Shown: positions 47,080 to 55,764, numbered from the stretch's first letter. The stretch is DNA of 64,000 nt from Bradyrhizobium sp. URHD0069 (GCF_000701345.1 NZ_JNIJ01000018.1:62001-126000), one strand, 5' to 3'. Notes: a model not told the origin generated them from the sequence alone. Numbers and translations: made by a program.

Positions 47080-48387
47080 TCAGCTTGCGCCGAACACCCG
47101 CTTGAAAATCGTATCGACGTGCTTGAAATGGTAGCCGAGATCGAACTGCTCGGATATCTCGGCGTCGCTGAGATATTTTTTCACGTCGGCGTCCTTCTTC
47201 AAGAGCGTCTGGAAGTCGCCTTGGCCGCGCCACACCGACATCGCATTGCGCTGCACGAGTTTGTAGGCGTCCTCGCGGCTGGCGCCTTTTTGCGTCAGCG
47301 CGATCAGAATCCGCTGCGAGTGAACGAGGCCGCCGAGGCGGTCGAGATTCTTCTGCATGTTCTCGGGGTAGATCAGCAGCTTGTCGATCAGGCCCGCCAG
47401 CCGGTTGAGCGCAAAATCCAGCGTCACCGTCGCATCGGGGGCGATCATGCGCTCGGCCGAAGAGTGCGAGATATCGCGCTCATGCCAGAGCACGACATTC
47501 TCCATGGCCGGGGTCACATAGGCGCGCACCATGCGGGAAAGGCCGCCAAGATTTTCCGACAGCACCGGATTGCGCTTGTGCGGCATCGCAGACGAGCCCT
47601 TCTGGCCCTCGGAGAAAAATTCCTCCGCCTCCAGTACTTCCGTGCGCTGCAAATGCCGGATTTCGGTGGCAAGCCGCTCGACGGATGATGCGATCACGCC
47701 AAGCGTCGCAAAATACATCGCGTGGCGGTCGCGCGGAATCACTTGGGTCGAGATCGGTTCCGGTACCAGCCCCATTGCTTTTGCGACATGGGCTTCGACG
47801 CGCGGATCGATTTGCGCGAAGGTGCCGACGGCGCCCGAAATCGCGCAGGTGGCGACCTCCGTGCGGGCAGTCACGAGGCGGGCGCGGGCGCGGCTGAATT
47901 CAGCGTAAGCGTAGGCGAGCTTCAGCCCGAAGGTCACCGGTTCGGCGTGAATGCCATGGGAGCGGCCAATGGTCGGCGTCATCTTGTGCTCGAAGGCGCG
48001 CTTCTTCAGCGCCGCCAGAACCTTGTCGATGTCGTCGACAAGCAGGTCCGCGGCGCGGGTCAGCTGCACATTGAGGCAGGTGTCGAGCACGTCGGACGAG
48101 GTCATGCCCTGGTGAACGAAACGCGCCTCCGGGCCGACGATTTCCGCCAGATGCGTCAGGAAGGCGATGACGTCGTGCTTGGTTTCGCGTTCGATCTCGT
48201 CGATCCGCGCAACGTCGAAAATGACGTCGCGCGCCTTGTCCCAGACCGCCTTCGCGGCCTCTTTCGGAACCACGCCAAGTTCTGCAAGCGCATCCGCAGC
48301 ATGCGCCTCGATCTCAAACCAGATCCTGAAGCGGGTTTGGGCCTCCCAAATGGCGGTCATTTCGGGACGGGCGTAGCGCGATAGCAT
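47080..48387 (-). CDS. purB: Adenylosuccinate lyase
   Basis: Catalyses two fumarate-releasing steps of purine synthesis, SAICAR to AICAR and adenylosuccinate to AMP. The 435 residues carry the superfamily signature GSSAMPHKRNPVLSENL with the catalytic Ser in the flexible loop, the opening LSRYARPEMTAIWEAQTRFRIWFEIE, and TSSDVLDTCLNVQLTRAADLL. It is the functional partner of purC in this window but is encoded 16 kb away. The MOSC gene follows within 13 bases. Confidence 0.96.
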   Translation of the reverse strand: MLSRYARPEMTAIWEAQTRFRIWFEIEAHAADALAELGVVPKEAAKAVWDKARDVIFDVARIDEIERETKHDVIAFLTHLAEIVGPEARFVHQGMTSSDVLDTCLNVQLTRAADLLVDDIDKVLAALKKRAFEHKMTPTIGRSHGIHAEPVTFGLKLAYAYAEFSRARARLVTARTEVATCAISGAVGTFAQIDPRVEAHVAKAMGLVPEPISTQVIPRDRHAMYFATLGVIASSVERLATEIRHLQRTEVLEAEEFFSEGQKGSSAMPHKRNPVLSENLGGLSRMVRAYVTPAMENVVLWHERDISHSSAERMIAPDATVTLDFALNRLAGLIDKLLIYPENMQKNLDRLGGLVHSQRILIALTQKGASREDAYKLVQRNAMSVWRGQGDFQTLLKKDADVKKYLSDAEISEQFDLGYHFKHVDTIFKRVFGAS

Positions 48388-48536
48388 CGACGACTCTGAC
48401 TGTTAGGGGTACGCCCGCGCTTTAGCAGAGCAGCCCCGGTGAGACAAACGCCCGCCGGAAACACCCGCCTTGCGCCAGCGGGGGGCATCTGACGGCCAGG
48501 CCGCCCGCGCCCGTTCTCAACTCACGAAACATTGAA

Positions 48537-48576
48537 TGACAGATATTGAAATCTGTCAGCAAGATGCGCTATATAC
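48537..48576 (+). promoter_or_regulatory. Promoter with overlapping palindromic operator before the TetR gene
   Basis: TGACAGAT (48537-48544) and ATCTGTCA (48551-48558) form a perfect 8-bp dyad around ATTGAA, a symmetric arrangement typical of TetR-family operators. TTGAAA (48546-48551) in its centre and TATATA (about 48570-48575), 18 bases apart, could be -35 and -10. It lies about 80 bases before the small ORF at 48658 and 237 bases before the TetR start; purB begins 150 bases to the left on the other strand. Confidence 0.6.
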
Positions 48577-48657
48577 AATTTGGCGCTGTTGCTTAAGGCG
48601 TCACCTTGGCTCGTTGGCCGATCGGTCGCGAGCCCCGGACGTGCAGAGGACTACCCC

Positions 48658-48759
48658 ATGGCTATCGAAATCTTTTATTTTTCCGCCGAAATCCAGCGCT
48701 GGCTAAACGAACGCGTGGCCCGCCACCTTGCGGCGCAGGCAGCAAAATTAACCCGTTAA
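48658..48759 (+). CDS. 33-residue small protein ahead of the TetR gene (candidate)
   Basis: An open frame of 33 codons, MAIEIFYFSAEIQRWLNERV to AAKLTR, with AGAGGA eight bases before the ATG and a normal GC-rich third position. It ends 35 bases before the TetR start. It may be a real small protein with an amphipathic helix or a leader peptide of the tetR transcript. No family is recognised and conservation has not been checked. Confidence 0.4.
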   Translation: MAIEIFYFSAEIQRWLNERVARHLAAQAAKLTR

Positions 48760-48794
48760 GTAGATCTGGACAGCGACCAGCGGATGGCGCGCGC

Positions 48795-49391
48795 ATGAAC
48801 GAAACAGTAGTTCTGACCCCGGAGCGAATTCTCGAGGTCGCCGAGGACGTGCTGCGCCGCTTCGGGCTGGCGAAGGCGACCGTGGTGGATGTGGCGCGCG
48901 CGCTCGACGTCAGCCACGGCAGCGTCTACCGGCATTTTCCAAGCAAGGTCTCGCTGCGCGAAGCGGTGGCAAAGCGCTGGCTCGAGCGTGTCAATGCGCC
49001 CCTGGCGAAGATTGCGGAAGGTTCGGGGCCGGCGTCCGCTCGGCTGGAGCGCTGGTTGCGCACGATGTTTGCGATCAAGCACAAGAAGGTTTGCGACGAT
49101 CCCGAGATGTTCGCGACCTATCTGGCGCTGGCGCACGAGGCCTGTAAAGTGGTGAAGGCGCACAAGGACGGTCTCGTCGATCAGATCGCGCACATCTTGT
49201 CCGATGGCGTGAAGCAGGGCGCGTTCCAGGTCGCCGACGTCAAAACCTCGGCGCGCGCGCTGTTCGACGCCACCATCCGCTTTCATCATCCGGCTCATTC
49301 CGAGGATTGGAGCGACCCGGCGCTCGCTGCCCGCATCGACGCCTTGCTGGCGCTCCTGCTCAGAGGTCTGGAAGCGCCGCGTAAGCGCTAG
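48795..49391 (+). CDS. TetR-family transcriptional regulator
   Basis: A 198-residue repressor-type regulator. The N-terminal TetR helix-turn-helix is clear: ERILEVAEDVLRRFGLAKATVVDVARALDVSHGSVYRHFPSKVSLREAVAKRWLE. The C-terminal ligand domain (RWLRTMFAIKHKKVCDDPEMFATYLAL and on) is helical and of a type common in Rhizobiales. It may bind the palindrome at 48537-48558 and so repress its own transcript. No efflux pump or target enzyme is adjacent: purB lies on one side and a metallophosphatase on the other, so the inducer is unknown. Confidence 0.9.
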   Translation: MNETVVLTPERILEVAEDVLRRFGLAKATVVDVARALDVSHGSVYRHFPSKVSLREAVAKRWLERVNAPLAKIAEGSGPASARLERWLRTMFAIKHKKVCDDPEMFATYLALAHEACKVVKAHKDGLVDQIAHILSDGVKQGAFQVADVKTSARALFDATIRFHHPAHSEDWSDPALAARIDALLALLLRGLEAPRKR

Positions 49392-49584
49392 TTCCTCTCT
49401 CCGCGCGCAGGTGCCGCCGTAACCCCGTTGCCGTCGTAACCGCGCGATCGCGGATCTGTTCGAACTCCTCTGCGCGATCCCTATCCCTATCTTCAGCCCA
49501 GTTGCGCGCCCTGCGGTGCCGTGTTGTTTGATATCCGTCAAATTCGGCCCAAGCCTAACCGATAAGATTGCTGCGGAGGAAAGC

Positions 49585-50325
49585 GTGCTGCTGGCCGTCT
49601 TCGCGGATATCCATGCCAACCGCCAGGCTTTTGGTGCGTGTCTCGATGCCGCGCGGGCGCGCGGCGCGGAACGGATCATTTGCCTCGGCGATTACGTCGG
49701 ATATGGCGGCGATCCGGAATGGACGGTCGAAGCGGTAATGGGGCTCGTCGATCGCGGAGCCGTGGCCGTGCGCGGCAACCACGACAACGCCGTCGCCACC
49801 ACGACGGATTCAATGAATGTCGAGGCTCAGATCGCAATCGAATGGACGCGCGACAGGCTCAGCGCGACACAGCGGCGTTTTCTGGCGGAGCTGCCGCTTA
49901 CGCTGCAGGAGGACGATCGCCTCTACGTTCATTCCGAAGCCAGCCAACCTGCGAGATGGCGCTATGTCCAGGATACCTCGGACGCGGCGCGCAGCATCGT
50001 TGCGACACCCGCGCACATCACATTCTGCGGTCACATCCACAGGCCGGCGCTCTATTCAATGTCTTCAGCCGCCAAGATGACGAGCCTTGTCCCGACGTCA
50101 GGTGTCCCAGTGAAATTGTTGCGCGATCGACGCTGGGTCGCCGTGCTCGGCTCGGTGGGGCAGCCGCGCGATGGCGATCCGGCGGCCTCGTTTGCGATGT
50201 TCGATACCCGCTCCCGGGAAATCAGTTATTGCCGCGTGCCCTACGACGTCGAAGCGGCGGCGAAGCGGATTCGCGAAAATGGCCTGCCGCTCTGGTTAGC
50301 CGATCGCCTGCGGACCGGGAGGTGA
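49585..50325 (+). CDS. Metallophosphatase (calcineurin-like), protein-phosphatase or nucleotidase type
   Basis: A 246-residue calcineurin-like phosphatase. All metal-binding motifs are visible: VFADIHANRQAF (DxH), CLGDYVGYGGDPEW (GDxVxYG), VRGNHDNAV (GNHD) and FCGHIHRPALY (GHxH). GGAGGA stands five bases before GTG 49585, so GTG is taken as the start instead of ATG 49516. It is followed four bases after its stop by the remnant of a Ser/Thr protein kinase gene, suggesting that kinase and phosphatase once formed a pair. Confidence 0.87.
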   Translation: MLLAVFADIHANRQAFGACLDAARARGAERIICLGDYVGYGGDPEWTVEAVMGLVDRGAVAVRGNHDNAVATTTDSMNVEAQIAIEWTRDRLSATQRRFLAELPLTLQEDDRLYVHSEASQPARWRYVQDTSDAARSIVATPAHITFCGHIHRPALYSMSSAAKMTSLVPTSGVPVKLLRDRRWVAVLGSVGQPRDGDPAASFAMFDTRSREISYCRVPYDVEAAAKRIRENGLPLWLADRLRTGR

Positions 50326-50328
50326 GCG

Positions 50329-50462
50329 ATGGCCAAGCCTTCGGTTCAGCCCGGCGCGGTCATCAGCTGGATTCACGATCGGGGAGCGTATCCATAGCGC
50401 CGGCATGGCGACGCTGTGGAGCGTGACCCATCCCGGCATCACGGCGCCGCTGTTGTTGTTCC
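50329..50462 (+). pseudogene. Remnant of a Ser/Thr protein kinase gene (frameshifted and truncated)
   Basis: ATG 50329 opens a frame reading MAKPSVQPGAVIS. After removing one T near 50365 it continues GFTIGERIHSAGMATLW then SVTHPGITAPLLL. This is a kinase N-lobe opening: the glycine-rich-loop region and first strand, with a short N-terminal leader. The uncorrected frame stops at 50395. After PLLL at about 50460 the expected Lys-containing strand is missing and no catalytic-loop sequence follows before the convergent outer-membrane gene at 50527. The start codon overlaps the phosphatase unit closely. A one-base frameshift plus a large 3' deletion explains it. Confidence 0.65.
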
Positions 50463-50526
50463 GATCGCGGCCCATCTGCCCGCGGCCTCACGGCGGCGGG
50501 CAGAAAGTGACAAGTATCAGAGATAC

Positions 50527-51306
50527 TTAGAACCGGTAGTTCGCGCCGACCTTCACGATCTGAAGTGTGTGTTCGATATCCTGCCGAAACGTGAGGGTTG
50601 TACTGGGAGCACCGGCAATGAGGACGTTGAAATTTTCTGACGATGTTCCGAGGTCGATATAGTTGTACTCGATCTTGGCCGACCAGTTGGGCGCGAAGGC
50701 ATGTTCGATACCCCCGCCGATGGTCCAGCCGACCTGGGTGTTATTTTTCGACCCGAAGTCAATGAATTGGGGTGTCGGCGCCATTTGCAACAGGTTGAAG
50801 CTGTCTTTGGTCTCAGCCGCAGCGACGCCGCCCTTGGCGTAAAACAGTGTGCGGTCGAAAGCATAGCCCGCCCGGCCGGTGAACAGGGCGAGCCACTCAA
50901 TTTGAGAGGTTGCCGTTGAGGTGATCCCGATTGGTGCACCACCAGCCTGTAACAACGTGCCGTCGCTGCTGCCTTTGCCGTGCATGACTGCCAGGTCCGC
51001 CTCGATGCCGAAGACCCAGCTTGCGAGCTGGTAGTTGGCGCCCGCTTGGACGCCGCCTAGGACGCCATCGGTCTTAGGCTTTAGCGGGTTGCCAATAATT
51101 GTTGGACTTTCAAGAACCCCGACCAAGTTCCAGTTGTTTGAGCCCCAGCCATAACCCGCATGCAGACCCAAATAGAAACCGGACCATGAGAATACCTGCG
51201 CTTCGACGTAAGGACGGCTCTTCGCCGGCAGGTCGGCGGCCGAAGCGCCCGACACAACACCAAGGCTTAATGAAACAGCCAATAAGCTTGCAGCTTTGAA
51301 ATGCAG
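50527..51306 (-). CDS. Outer-membrane beta-barrel protein, start uncertain
   Basis: A roughly 251-259-residue porin-like protein of the Omp31/Bradyrhizobium outer-membrane family. The mature opening ADLPAKSRPYVEAQVFSWSGFYLGLHAGYGWG, alternating beta strands with many Gly and aromatics, and the final aromatic residue in KVGANYRF fit an eight-stranded barrel. The signal peptide should run from MKFKAASLLAVSLSLGVVSGASA, but the sequence reads HFKAASLLAVSL with CTG at 51304-51306 where a start would be. Either CTG or TTG 51282 starts translation or the start codon has been lost. It follows a pseudogene on the opposite strand. Confidence 0.75.
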   Translation of the reverse strand: MHFKAASLLAVSLSLGVVSGASAADLPAKSRPYVEAQVFSWSGFYLGLHAGYGWGSNNWNLVGVLESPTIIGNPLKPKTDGVLGGVQAGANYQLASWVFGIEADLAVMHGKGSSDGTLLQAGGAPIGITSTATSQIEWLALFTGRAGYAFDRTLFYAKGGVAAAETKDSFNLLQMAPTPQFIDFGSKNNTQVGWTIGGGIEHAFAPNWSAKIEYNYIDLGTSSENFNVLIAGAPSTTLTFRQDIEHTLQIVKVGANYRF

Positions 51307-51598
51307 TACCCCTTACACCGCAGGACTACTTTCCTCGCATCAAATCGGCAATTTGTGACAGAATCCCAGCCTGTGTAATGATTCCGCAACAGTCGAAAAG
51401 TCATAGATTTCAGGCGGCTTTAGGCGTCCGCTCGGGCTCAATGTGCGCAAACCTGATTGCATATGGACCGACAGCGAATATGGCATTGCACTAGCAAACT
51501 GACGAACTCATCCGCAAGATCGCTAAGGTGATTTCGCTGATCAAGCTTCTCTTAGTGGGCTCGCTGCAGTGACGAAGAGAATCGTCGAAACCGCCACA
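51307..51598. other. Intergenic stretch between the outer-membrane protein and rpe
   Basis: About 290 bases with lower GC than its surroundings. I see no coding frame with a ribosome site, no hairpin of note and no repeat family member. It carries the promoter region of the outer-membrane gene (leftward) and the trailer of rpe. Confidence 0.5.
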
Positions 51599-52300
51599 CT
51601 AGATCGCTTCGCCCCGCGCCATCGCCGCCGCACCACGGATCGCGGAGATATTGGCCTTGTACGATTCCATGGTGCCACCCTTGAACACGGCGGAGCCCGC
51701 GACAAAGGCATTGGCGCCGGCGGCGGCCAGGGGGCCGGAAACATCCGGACCGACGCCGCCGTCGACCTCGATATCGATCGGGCGTCCGGCGGTCATGGCG
51801 CGCAGGTCTTGGATCTTGCCAAGCGCGGACGGAATAAAAGCCTGGCCACCGAAGCCGGGGTTGACCGACATCACCAGCACCAGATCGATCATGTCGATGA
51901 CATATTCGATGGCCGTGATCGGCGTGGCGGGATTGAGCGAGACGCCGGCCTTCTTGCCGAGCGCGCGGATCGCCTGCAGCGAGCGATGCAGGTGCGGGCC
52001 GGCCTCGGCATGTACGGTGATGTGGTCGCAGCCGGCCTTGGCGAAGGCTTCGAGGTAGGGATCGACAGGCGAAATCATCAGATGCGCGTCGAAGATCTTC
52101 CGGGTGTGCGGGCGCATCGCCTTGATGACATCCGGGCCATAGGAAATGTTGGGGACGAAGTGCCCGTCCATCACGTCGAGATGGATCCAGTCGGCGCCGG
52201 CGGAATCCACCGCGCGAACCTCTTCGCCCAATTTGGCGAAATCGGAAGCCAGGATCGACGGCGCGATGACGAGAGGGCGTGACGCAAATTGTTGAGCCAT
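51599..52300 (-). CDS. rpe: Ribulose-phosphate 3-epimerase
   Basis: Interconverts ribulose-5-phosphate and xylulose-5-phosphate in the pentose phosphate and Calvin pathways. The 233-residue TIM barrel has [64 protein letters not shown] and [10 protein letters not shown], with metal-binding His and Asp residues in these segments. ATG 52300 starts the conserved protein; the frame extends upstream to 52465 without family character. It is a single leftward gene. Confidence 0.96.
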   Translation of the reverse strand: MAQQFASRPLVIAPSILASDFAKLGEEVRAVDSAGADWIHLDVMDGHFVPNISYGPDVIKAMRPHTRKIFDAHLMISPVDPYLEAFAKAGCDHITVHAEAGPHLHRSLQAIRALGKKAGVSLNPATPITAIEYVIDMIDLVLVMSVNPGFGGQAFIPSALGKIQDLRAMTAGRPIDIEVDGGVGPDVSGPLAAAGANAFVAGSAVFKGGTMESYKANISAIRGAAAMARGEAI

Positions 52301-52556
52301 GTGCGCTTTCCCGAGCATGTTCGAAGCCTGCGGAACGGCCTCGCGTAACACGCGCCAAGCCTCGGGGCAATGCGAGGCCAGGCCGCGCGCGAGGGTGGAA
52401 AATTCTGCCGCAGCTGCATCAATTGCCGGGGCCGGGCGGCCATTCGCGATAAAAAGAACCCGCATTTCATTGGATTTTCACGATGGCACGGGGTTTGCTG
52501 ATCCTTCAGTGTGAAAGTACAAGGCCGCACCACGCGGCATTTGTCGGAGTTCTGCC

Positions 52557-53243
52557 ATGCTGCTTGCCCTTGGCGCCGTGTCGTCCGCATTGGATGCCCT
52601 CCAATCGCTGACCTCATCGAAATCATCCGCGCCGCAAACCACCGGTTTTCAGGCCCCGACGAGTCCGTTCGATGTCTCGGGTAGCGCTTCGCCTTCGGGA
52701 AGCTCGACTCCGGCGTCCGGGTCCGGCGGGTTTTCGCAGATTTCGCCGGCCACCATGAGCGCGCTGCTTGCGGCGCAAAGCCAATCGTCGACCGGCTCAA
52801 CCACAGCGACACCGACCAGCCGGTCGGACGCTTTAAAGAACCTGTTCTCGCAGCTCGATGCTGACGGCAATGGCCAGGTCAGCAAATCCGAATTTGAAAG
52901 CTCGCTCGGCGCCGGCGGAACCAACATCGCGAAGGCCGGCGACGTGTTCAGTAAAATGGACAACAATGGCGACGGATCGGTCAGCCTCGACGAAATGTCG
53001 TCGGCGCTGAAGGGTGGTAGGGATCAGGCATTGCAAGGTGCTTCCAGCACGTCGGTGACCAATAGCGACGGTTCGACCACGGTGACATATGCTGACGGCT
53101 CAAAGGTGACGATGACGTCGTCCGCGGCGACGGCGGCATCCAGCTCCGCAACCTCATCCTACAATTTCATCGAGCAGATGATGGCGCGCGAGGCAAAGGC
53201 GATTTCAGCTTCCGCTGCGGCATCGCTTTCGGTCAGCGCCTAA
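52557..53243 (+). CDS. EF-hand calcium-binding protein
   Basis: A 228-residue protein with a Ser/Thr/Gly/Ala-rich, probably disordered N-terminal 85 residues. Two EF-hands follow: the first loop is DADGNGQVSKSEFE (about residues 99-112) and the second DNNGDGSVSLDEM (about residues 136-148), both with acidic residues at loop positions 1, 3, 5 and 12. The tail is again Ser/Ala-rich. There is no classical signal peptide. Bacterial proteins of this layout are common in Bradyrhizobium; calcium sensing or storage is likely but unproven. It is divergent from rpe and convergent with the P1 peptidase gene. Confidence 0.85.
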   Translation: MLLALGAVSSALDALQSLTSSKSSAPQTTGFQAPTSPFDVSGSASPSGSSTPASGSGGFSQISPATMSALLAAQSQSSTGSTTATPTSRSDALKNLFSQLDADGNGQVSKSEFESSLGAGGTNIAKAGDVFSKMDNNGDGSVSLDEMSSALKGGRDQALQGASSTSVTNSDGSTTVTYADGSKVTMTSSAATAASSSATSSYNFIEQMMAREAKAISASAAASLSVSA

Positions 53244-53268
53244 GGGCAATGTCGTTGCTAGGTCGCTT

Positions 53269-53363
53269 CCGTTTCGAAAGAATCGAAACGGCGCCCTAAT
53301 CTAGCTTCTTGATCTGATGCGCTTTGATGATCCGAACCGGCCTCCACTGCGCTTGAAAGCGCT
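53269..53363. repeat. Intergenic repeat with CCGTTTCG dyad
   Basis: CCGTTTCG (53269-53276) and CGAAACGG (53284-53291) form an 8-bp dyad. It is followed by TAGCTTCTTGATCTGATGCG, GATGATCCGAACCGG and TTGAAAGCGC, motifs recurring in Bradyrhizobium intergenic elements. It separates the convergent EF-hand and peptidase genes. Confidence 0.5.
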
Positions 53364-54359
53364 TTACCCGAAACGATCTTTCCATGCTGGCAGCGCGTCG
53401 GGGAAGGGCAGGGCGGTCGCCGCGTAGACGCCGCGCGCGATAGCACGGGCGACGACATTGGCCGCGACCATGCCGAGTTCGGTGAGGCCGGCCAGGGGAT
53501 CGATCGGCTTCTCGCAGGTCGCGGCGGCGAACACCACATCGCCGTCGAGCGGCGCGTGCACCGGATAGATCGCGCGGGCAAATCCGGTCTGCGCGATCAT
53601 CGCGAGCCGCTTGGCCTGCGGCTTGGTCAGCACCGCGTCGGTCGCGACGACCGCCAGCGTCGTGTTTTCCACCGATGTCGCGGCGGTGCCGCCTTTGAGG
53701 CGCATCGTCAACATGCCCGGCGTGAACGCTTGCGGCATGCCGCGGCCGCCATACTCGCCGTCGGCCTCAAACGGCGCCGCCCAGAACCACGGTCCGTCGC
53801 CGACTGTGACGCTGCCGACGGCGTTGACCACCGCTAGCGCGGCAACCCGGACGCCGCCAGGTGTTGCCGCCGATGCCGAGCCTAGTCCGCCCTTGAAATT
53901 CGCGGTGGTGGCGCCGAGCCCGGCGCCGGCGCTGCCGAGCGCGAAATCGGTAGCGGCCGCCGCGGCTGCGGCGTAGCCGAGATCGCGGTAGGGCGCGAAG
54001 CGGCCCCAGGCCTTGTCGCCGCCGTTTAGGAGATCGAACACGATCGCGCCGGGCACGATCGGAATGATCGCGCCGCGTATCGCAAAACCGCGCCCCTGTT
54101 CGGCGAGCCAGGCCTGCATCCCGGCGCCAGCCTCGAGCCCGAACGCCGAGCCGCCCGCGAGCGCGATAGCATCGATCCGTTCGACCGTGTTGGCGAGTTC
54201 GAGCACCGCAGCCTCGCGAATGCCGGGGCCACCGCCGCGCACATCGATTGCCGCCACTGCAGGTTTGTCGAAAATCACCGCCGTGACGCCGGACGCCAGC
54301 GTGGCGTCATCGGCGTGACCGACGCGGACGCCGGATATGTCGGTGAGTAGGTTTTTCAT
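53364..54359 (-). CDS. P1 family peptidase (DmpA/NylC-type N-terminal nucleophile hydrolase)
   Basis: A 331-residue hydrolase. Key segments are NLLTDISGVRVGHADDATLASGVTAVIF, AIDVRGGGPGIREA, ALAGGSAFGLEAGAGMQ and TTANFKGGLGSASAATPGG. Autoprocessing in this superfamily generates an N-terminal nucleophile. Here the candidate site is Asn232-Thr233 in SVENTTLAVVATDAV, matching the Asn-Thr site of NylC-type oligomer hydrolases instead of the Gly-Ser of DmpA. ATG 54359 starts the conserved region. The substrate is unknown: D-aminopeptidase, beta-peptidase or amide hydrolase are all possible. A terminator from livK separates it from the liv genes. Confidence 0.87.
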   Translation of the reverse strand: MKNLLTDISGVRVGHADDATLASGVTAVIFDKPAVAAIDVRGGGPGIREAAVLELANTVERIDAIALAGGSAFGLEAGAGMQAWLAEQGRGFAIRGAIIPIVPGAIVFDLLNGGDKAWGRFAPYRDLGYAAAAAAATDFALGSAGAGLGATTANFKGGLGSASAATPGGVRVAALAVVNAVGSVTVGDGPWFWAAPFEADGEYGGRGMPQAFTPGMLTMRLKGGTAATSVENTTLAVVATDAVLTKPQAKRLAMIAQTGFARAIYPVHAPLDGDVVFAAATCEKPIDPLAGLTELGMVAANVVARAIARGVYAATALPFPDALPAWKDRFG

Positions 54360-54436
54360 CGCATGTACCCTGCGGCACGCAGATGACTGCACGGCCGTGC
54401 TCCGGTCAACCTCATCGAAGCGCATTGCTGCTCTAC

Positions 54437-54467
54437 ACACAAAAACGCCCCGGCGAACCGGGGCGTT
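54437..54467 (-). terminator. Rho-independent terminator of livK
   Basis: On the minus strand AACGCCCCGG (54467-54458) and CCGGGGCGTT (54453-54444) pair around a 4-base loop, followed by TTTGTGTG. It lies about 28 bases after the livK stop. Confidence 0.85.
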
Positions 54468-54494
54468 GGATGTCGCGACAGAATCGACCGAGCC

Positions 54495-55613
54495 TCAAGA
54501 GCCCTTCGGATTGATCTCCGCGTAGTTGCCCTTGGCGTCCCACTTGTAGACGACATAGTCGACCGCTTTGATATCGCCCTTGGCGTCGAAGGCCAACTTG
54601 CCGAGCACTGTGTCCCACTCGCCGGCCTTGATCGCGTCCATCACCTTTTTCGGATCGGTCGAGCCGACCTTTGCCACCGCCTGCGACCAGACCTGCATCG
54701 CGGCGTAGGTGTAGAGCGTGTAGCCTTCGGGATCGATGTTCTTGGCCTTGAACTTCTCGACGATGGCTTTCGCGGTCGGCTTGTTGCGCGGGTCGGGACC
54801 GAAAGTGAACAGCGTGCCTTCGGCGGCCGGTCCGGTGATGGAGGCGAATTCCTTGTCGTTCATGGAATCGCCCGCCATCAGCACGGTCTGCAGACCCTGA
54901 TCCCGCATCTGGCGCAGGATCAGGCCTGCCTCCTGATGGTAGCCGCCGACATAGACCAGATCGATATTGTCCCGCTTCAGGCGCGAGACGATCGAGTTAA
55001 AATCCTTGTCGCCCTTGTTGTAGGATTCGAACATCTTTTCGGTAAAGCCGGCTTTATTGAGCGCCTTCTTGGTTTCGTCGGCGAGGCCTTTGCCGTAAGT
55101 CGTTTTGTCGTTCAGGATGGCGACGTTCTTGCCTTTGTAAAATTTCATGATGTATTCGGCGGCGACGAGGCCCTGCTGATCATCGCGGCCGCAGACGCGC
55201 GCCACGTTCCAGAGCTTGCGCTCGGTGTACAGCGGATTGGTCGAGGCCGGCGTGATCTGCAGTACGTTGCCGTCGGCATAGGCTTCAGAAGCCGGGATCG
55301 ACGACGACGAACAGAAATGCCCGGCGACAAACGGAATTTTTGAACTGGCGAATTTTTCTGCGATCGAGCGCGCCTGTTTGGGGTCGCAGGCGTCGTCGCC
55401 GACCTGCAGTGCCAGCTTCTTGCCAAGCACGCCGCCCGCGGCGTTGAGGTCGGCCACCGCCTGTTCGGCGCCGTTCTTCATCTGCCGGCCGAACGCGGAT
55501 TCGCTACCCGTCATTGGGCCAGCCACTGCGACGGCGATGTCCTGCGCTAGCGCTGCTGTCGACAGCGCGAACGATGCGCCCAATGCCAGGCCGATGAGCT
55601 TCAGTGATTTCAT
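54495..55613 (-). CDS. livK: Branched-chain amino-acid ABC transporter substrate-binding protein
   Basis: A 372-residue periplasmic protein with a signal peptide (LKLIGLALGASFALSTAALAQ, cleavage near residue 23) and the two-lobe periplasmic binding fold of the LivJ/LivK family. DIAVAVAGPMTGSESAFGRQMKNGAEQAVADLNAAGGVLGKKL is the conserved opening, and VCGRDDQQGLVAAEYI lies in the first lobe. It is the last gene of the liv cluster on the strand, 151 bases after livF, probably with its own promoter. Specificity for branched-chain amino acids is inferred from family only; related proteins bind amides, ureas or aromatic acids. Confidence 0.92.
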   Translation of the reverse strand: MKSLKLIGLALGASFALSTAALAQDIAVAVAGPMTGSESAFGRQMKNGAEQAVADLNAAGGVLGKKLALQVGDDACDPKQARSIAEKFASSKIPFVAGHFCSSSSIPASEAYADGNVLQITPASTNPLYTERKLWNVARVCGRDDQQGLVAAEYIMKFYKGKNVAILNDKTTYGKGLADETKKALNKAGFTEKMFESYNKGDKDFNSIVSRLKRDNIDLVYVGGYHQEAGLILRQMRDQGLQTVLMAGDSMNDKEFASITGPAAEGTLFTFGPDPRNKPTAKAIVEKFKAKNIDPEGYTLYTYAAMQVWSQAVAKVGSTDPKKVMDAIKAGEWDTVLGKLAFDAKGDIKAVDYVVYKWDAKGNYAEINPKGS

Positions 55614-55764
55614 GAGGAGTCCTCGCGGTGATCGCTACGGGAAGTACCCGGTAGGCCGGGTTGGTCAATAGGGGCCATTGTCAGCTGATTTTGCCGTGAA
55701 GTCATCGGCAAAGTTCGGGCAAATCCACGATCCGTTCGCAGCATCTTGCCGCAGTGCTGATGCT

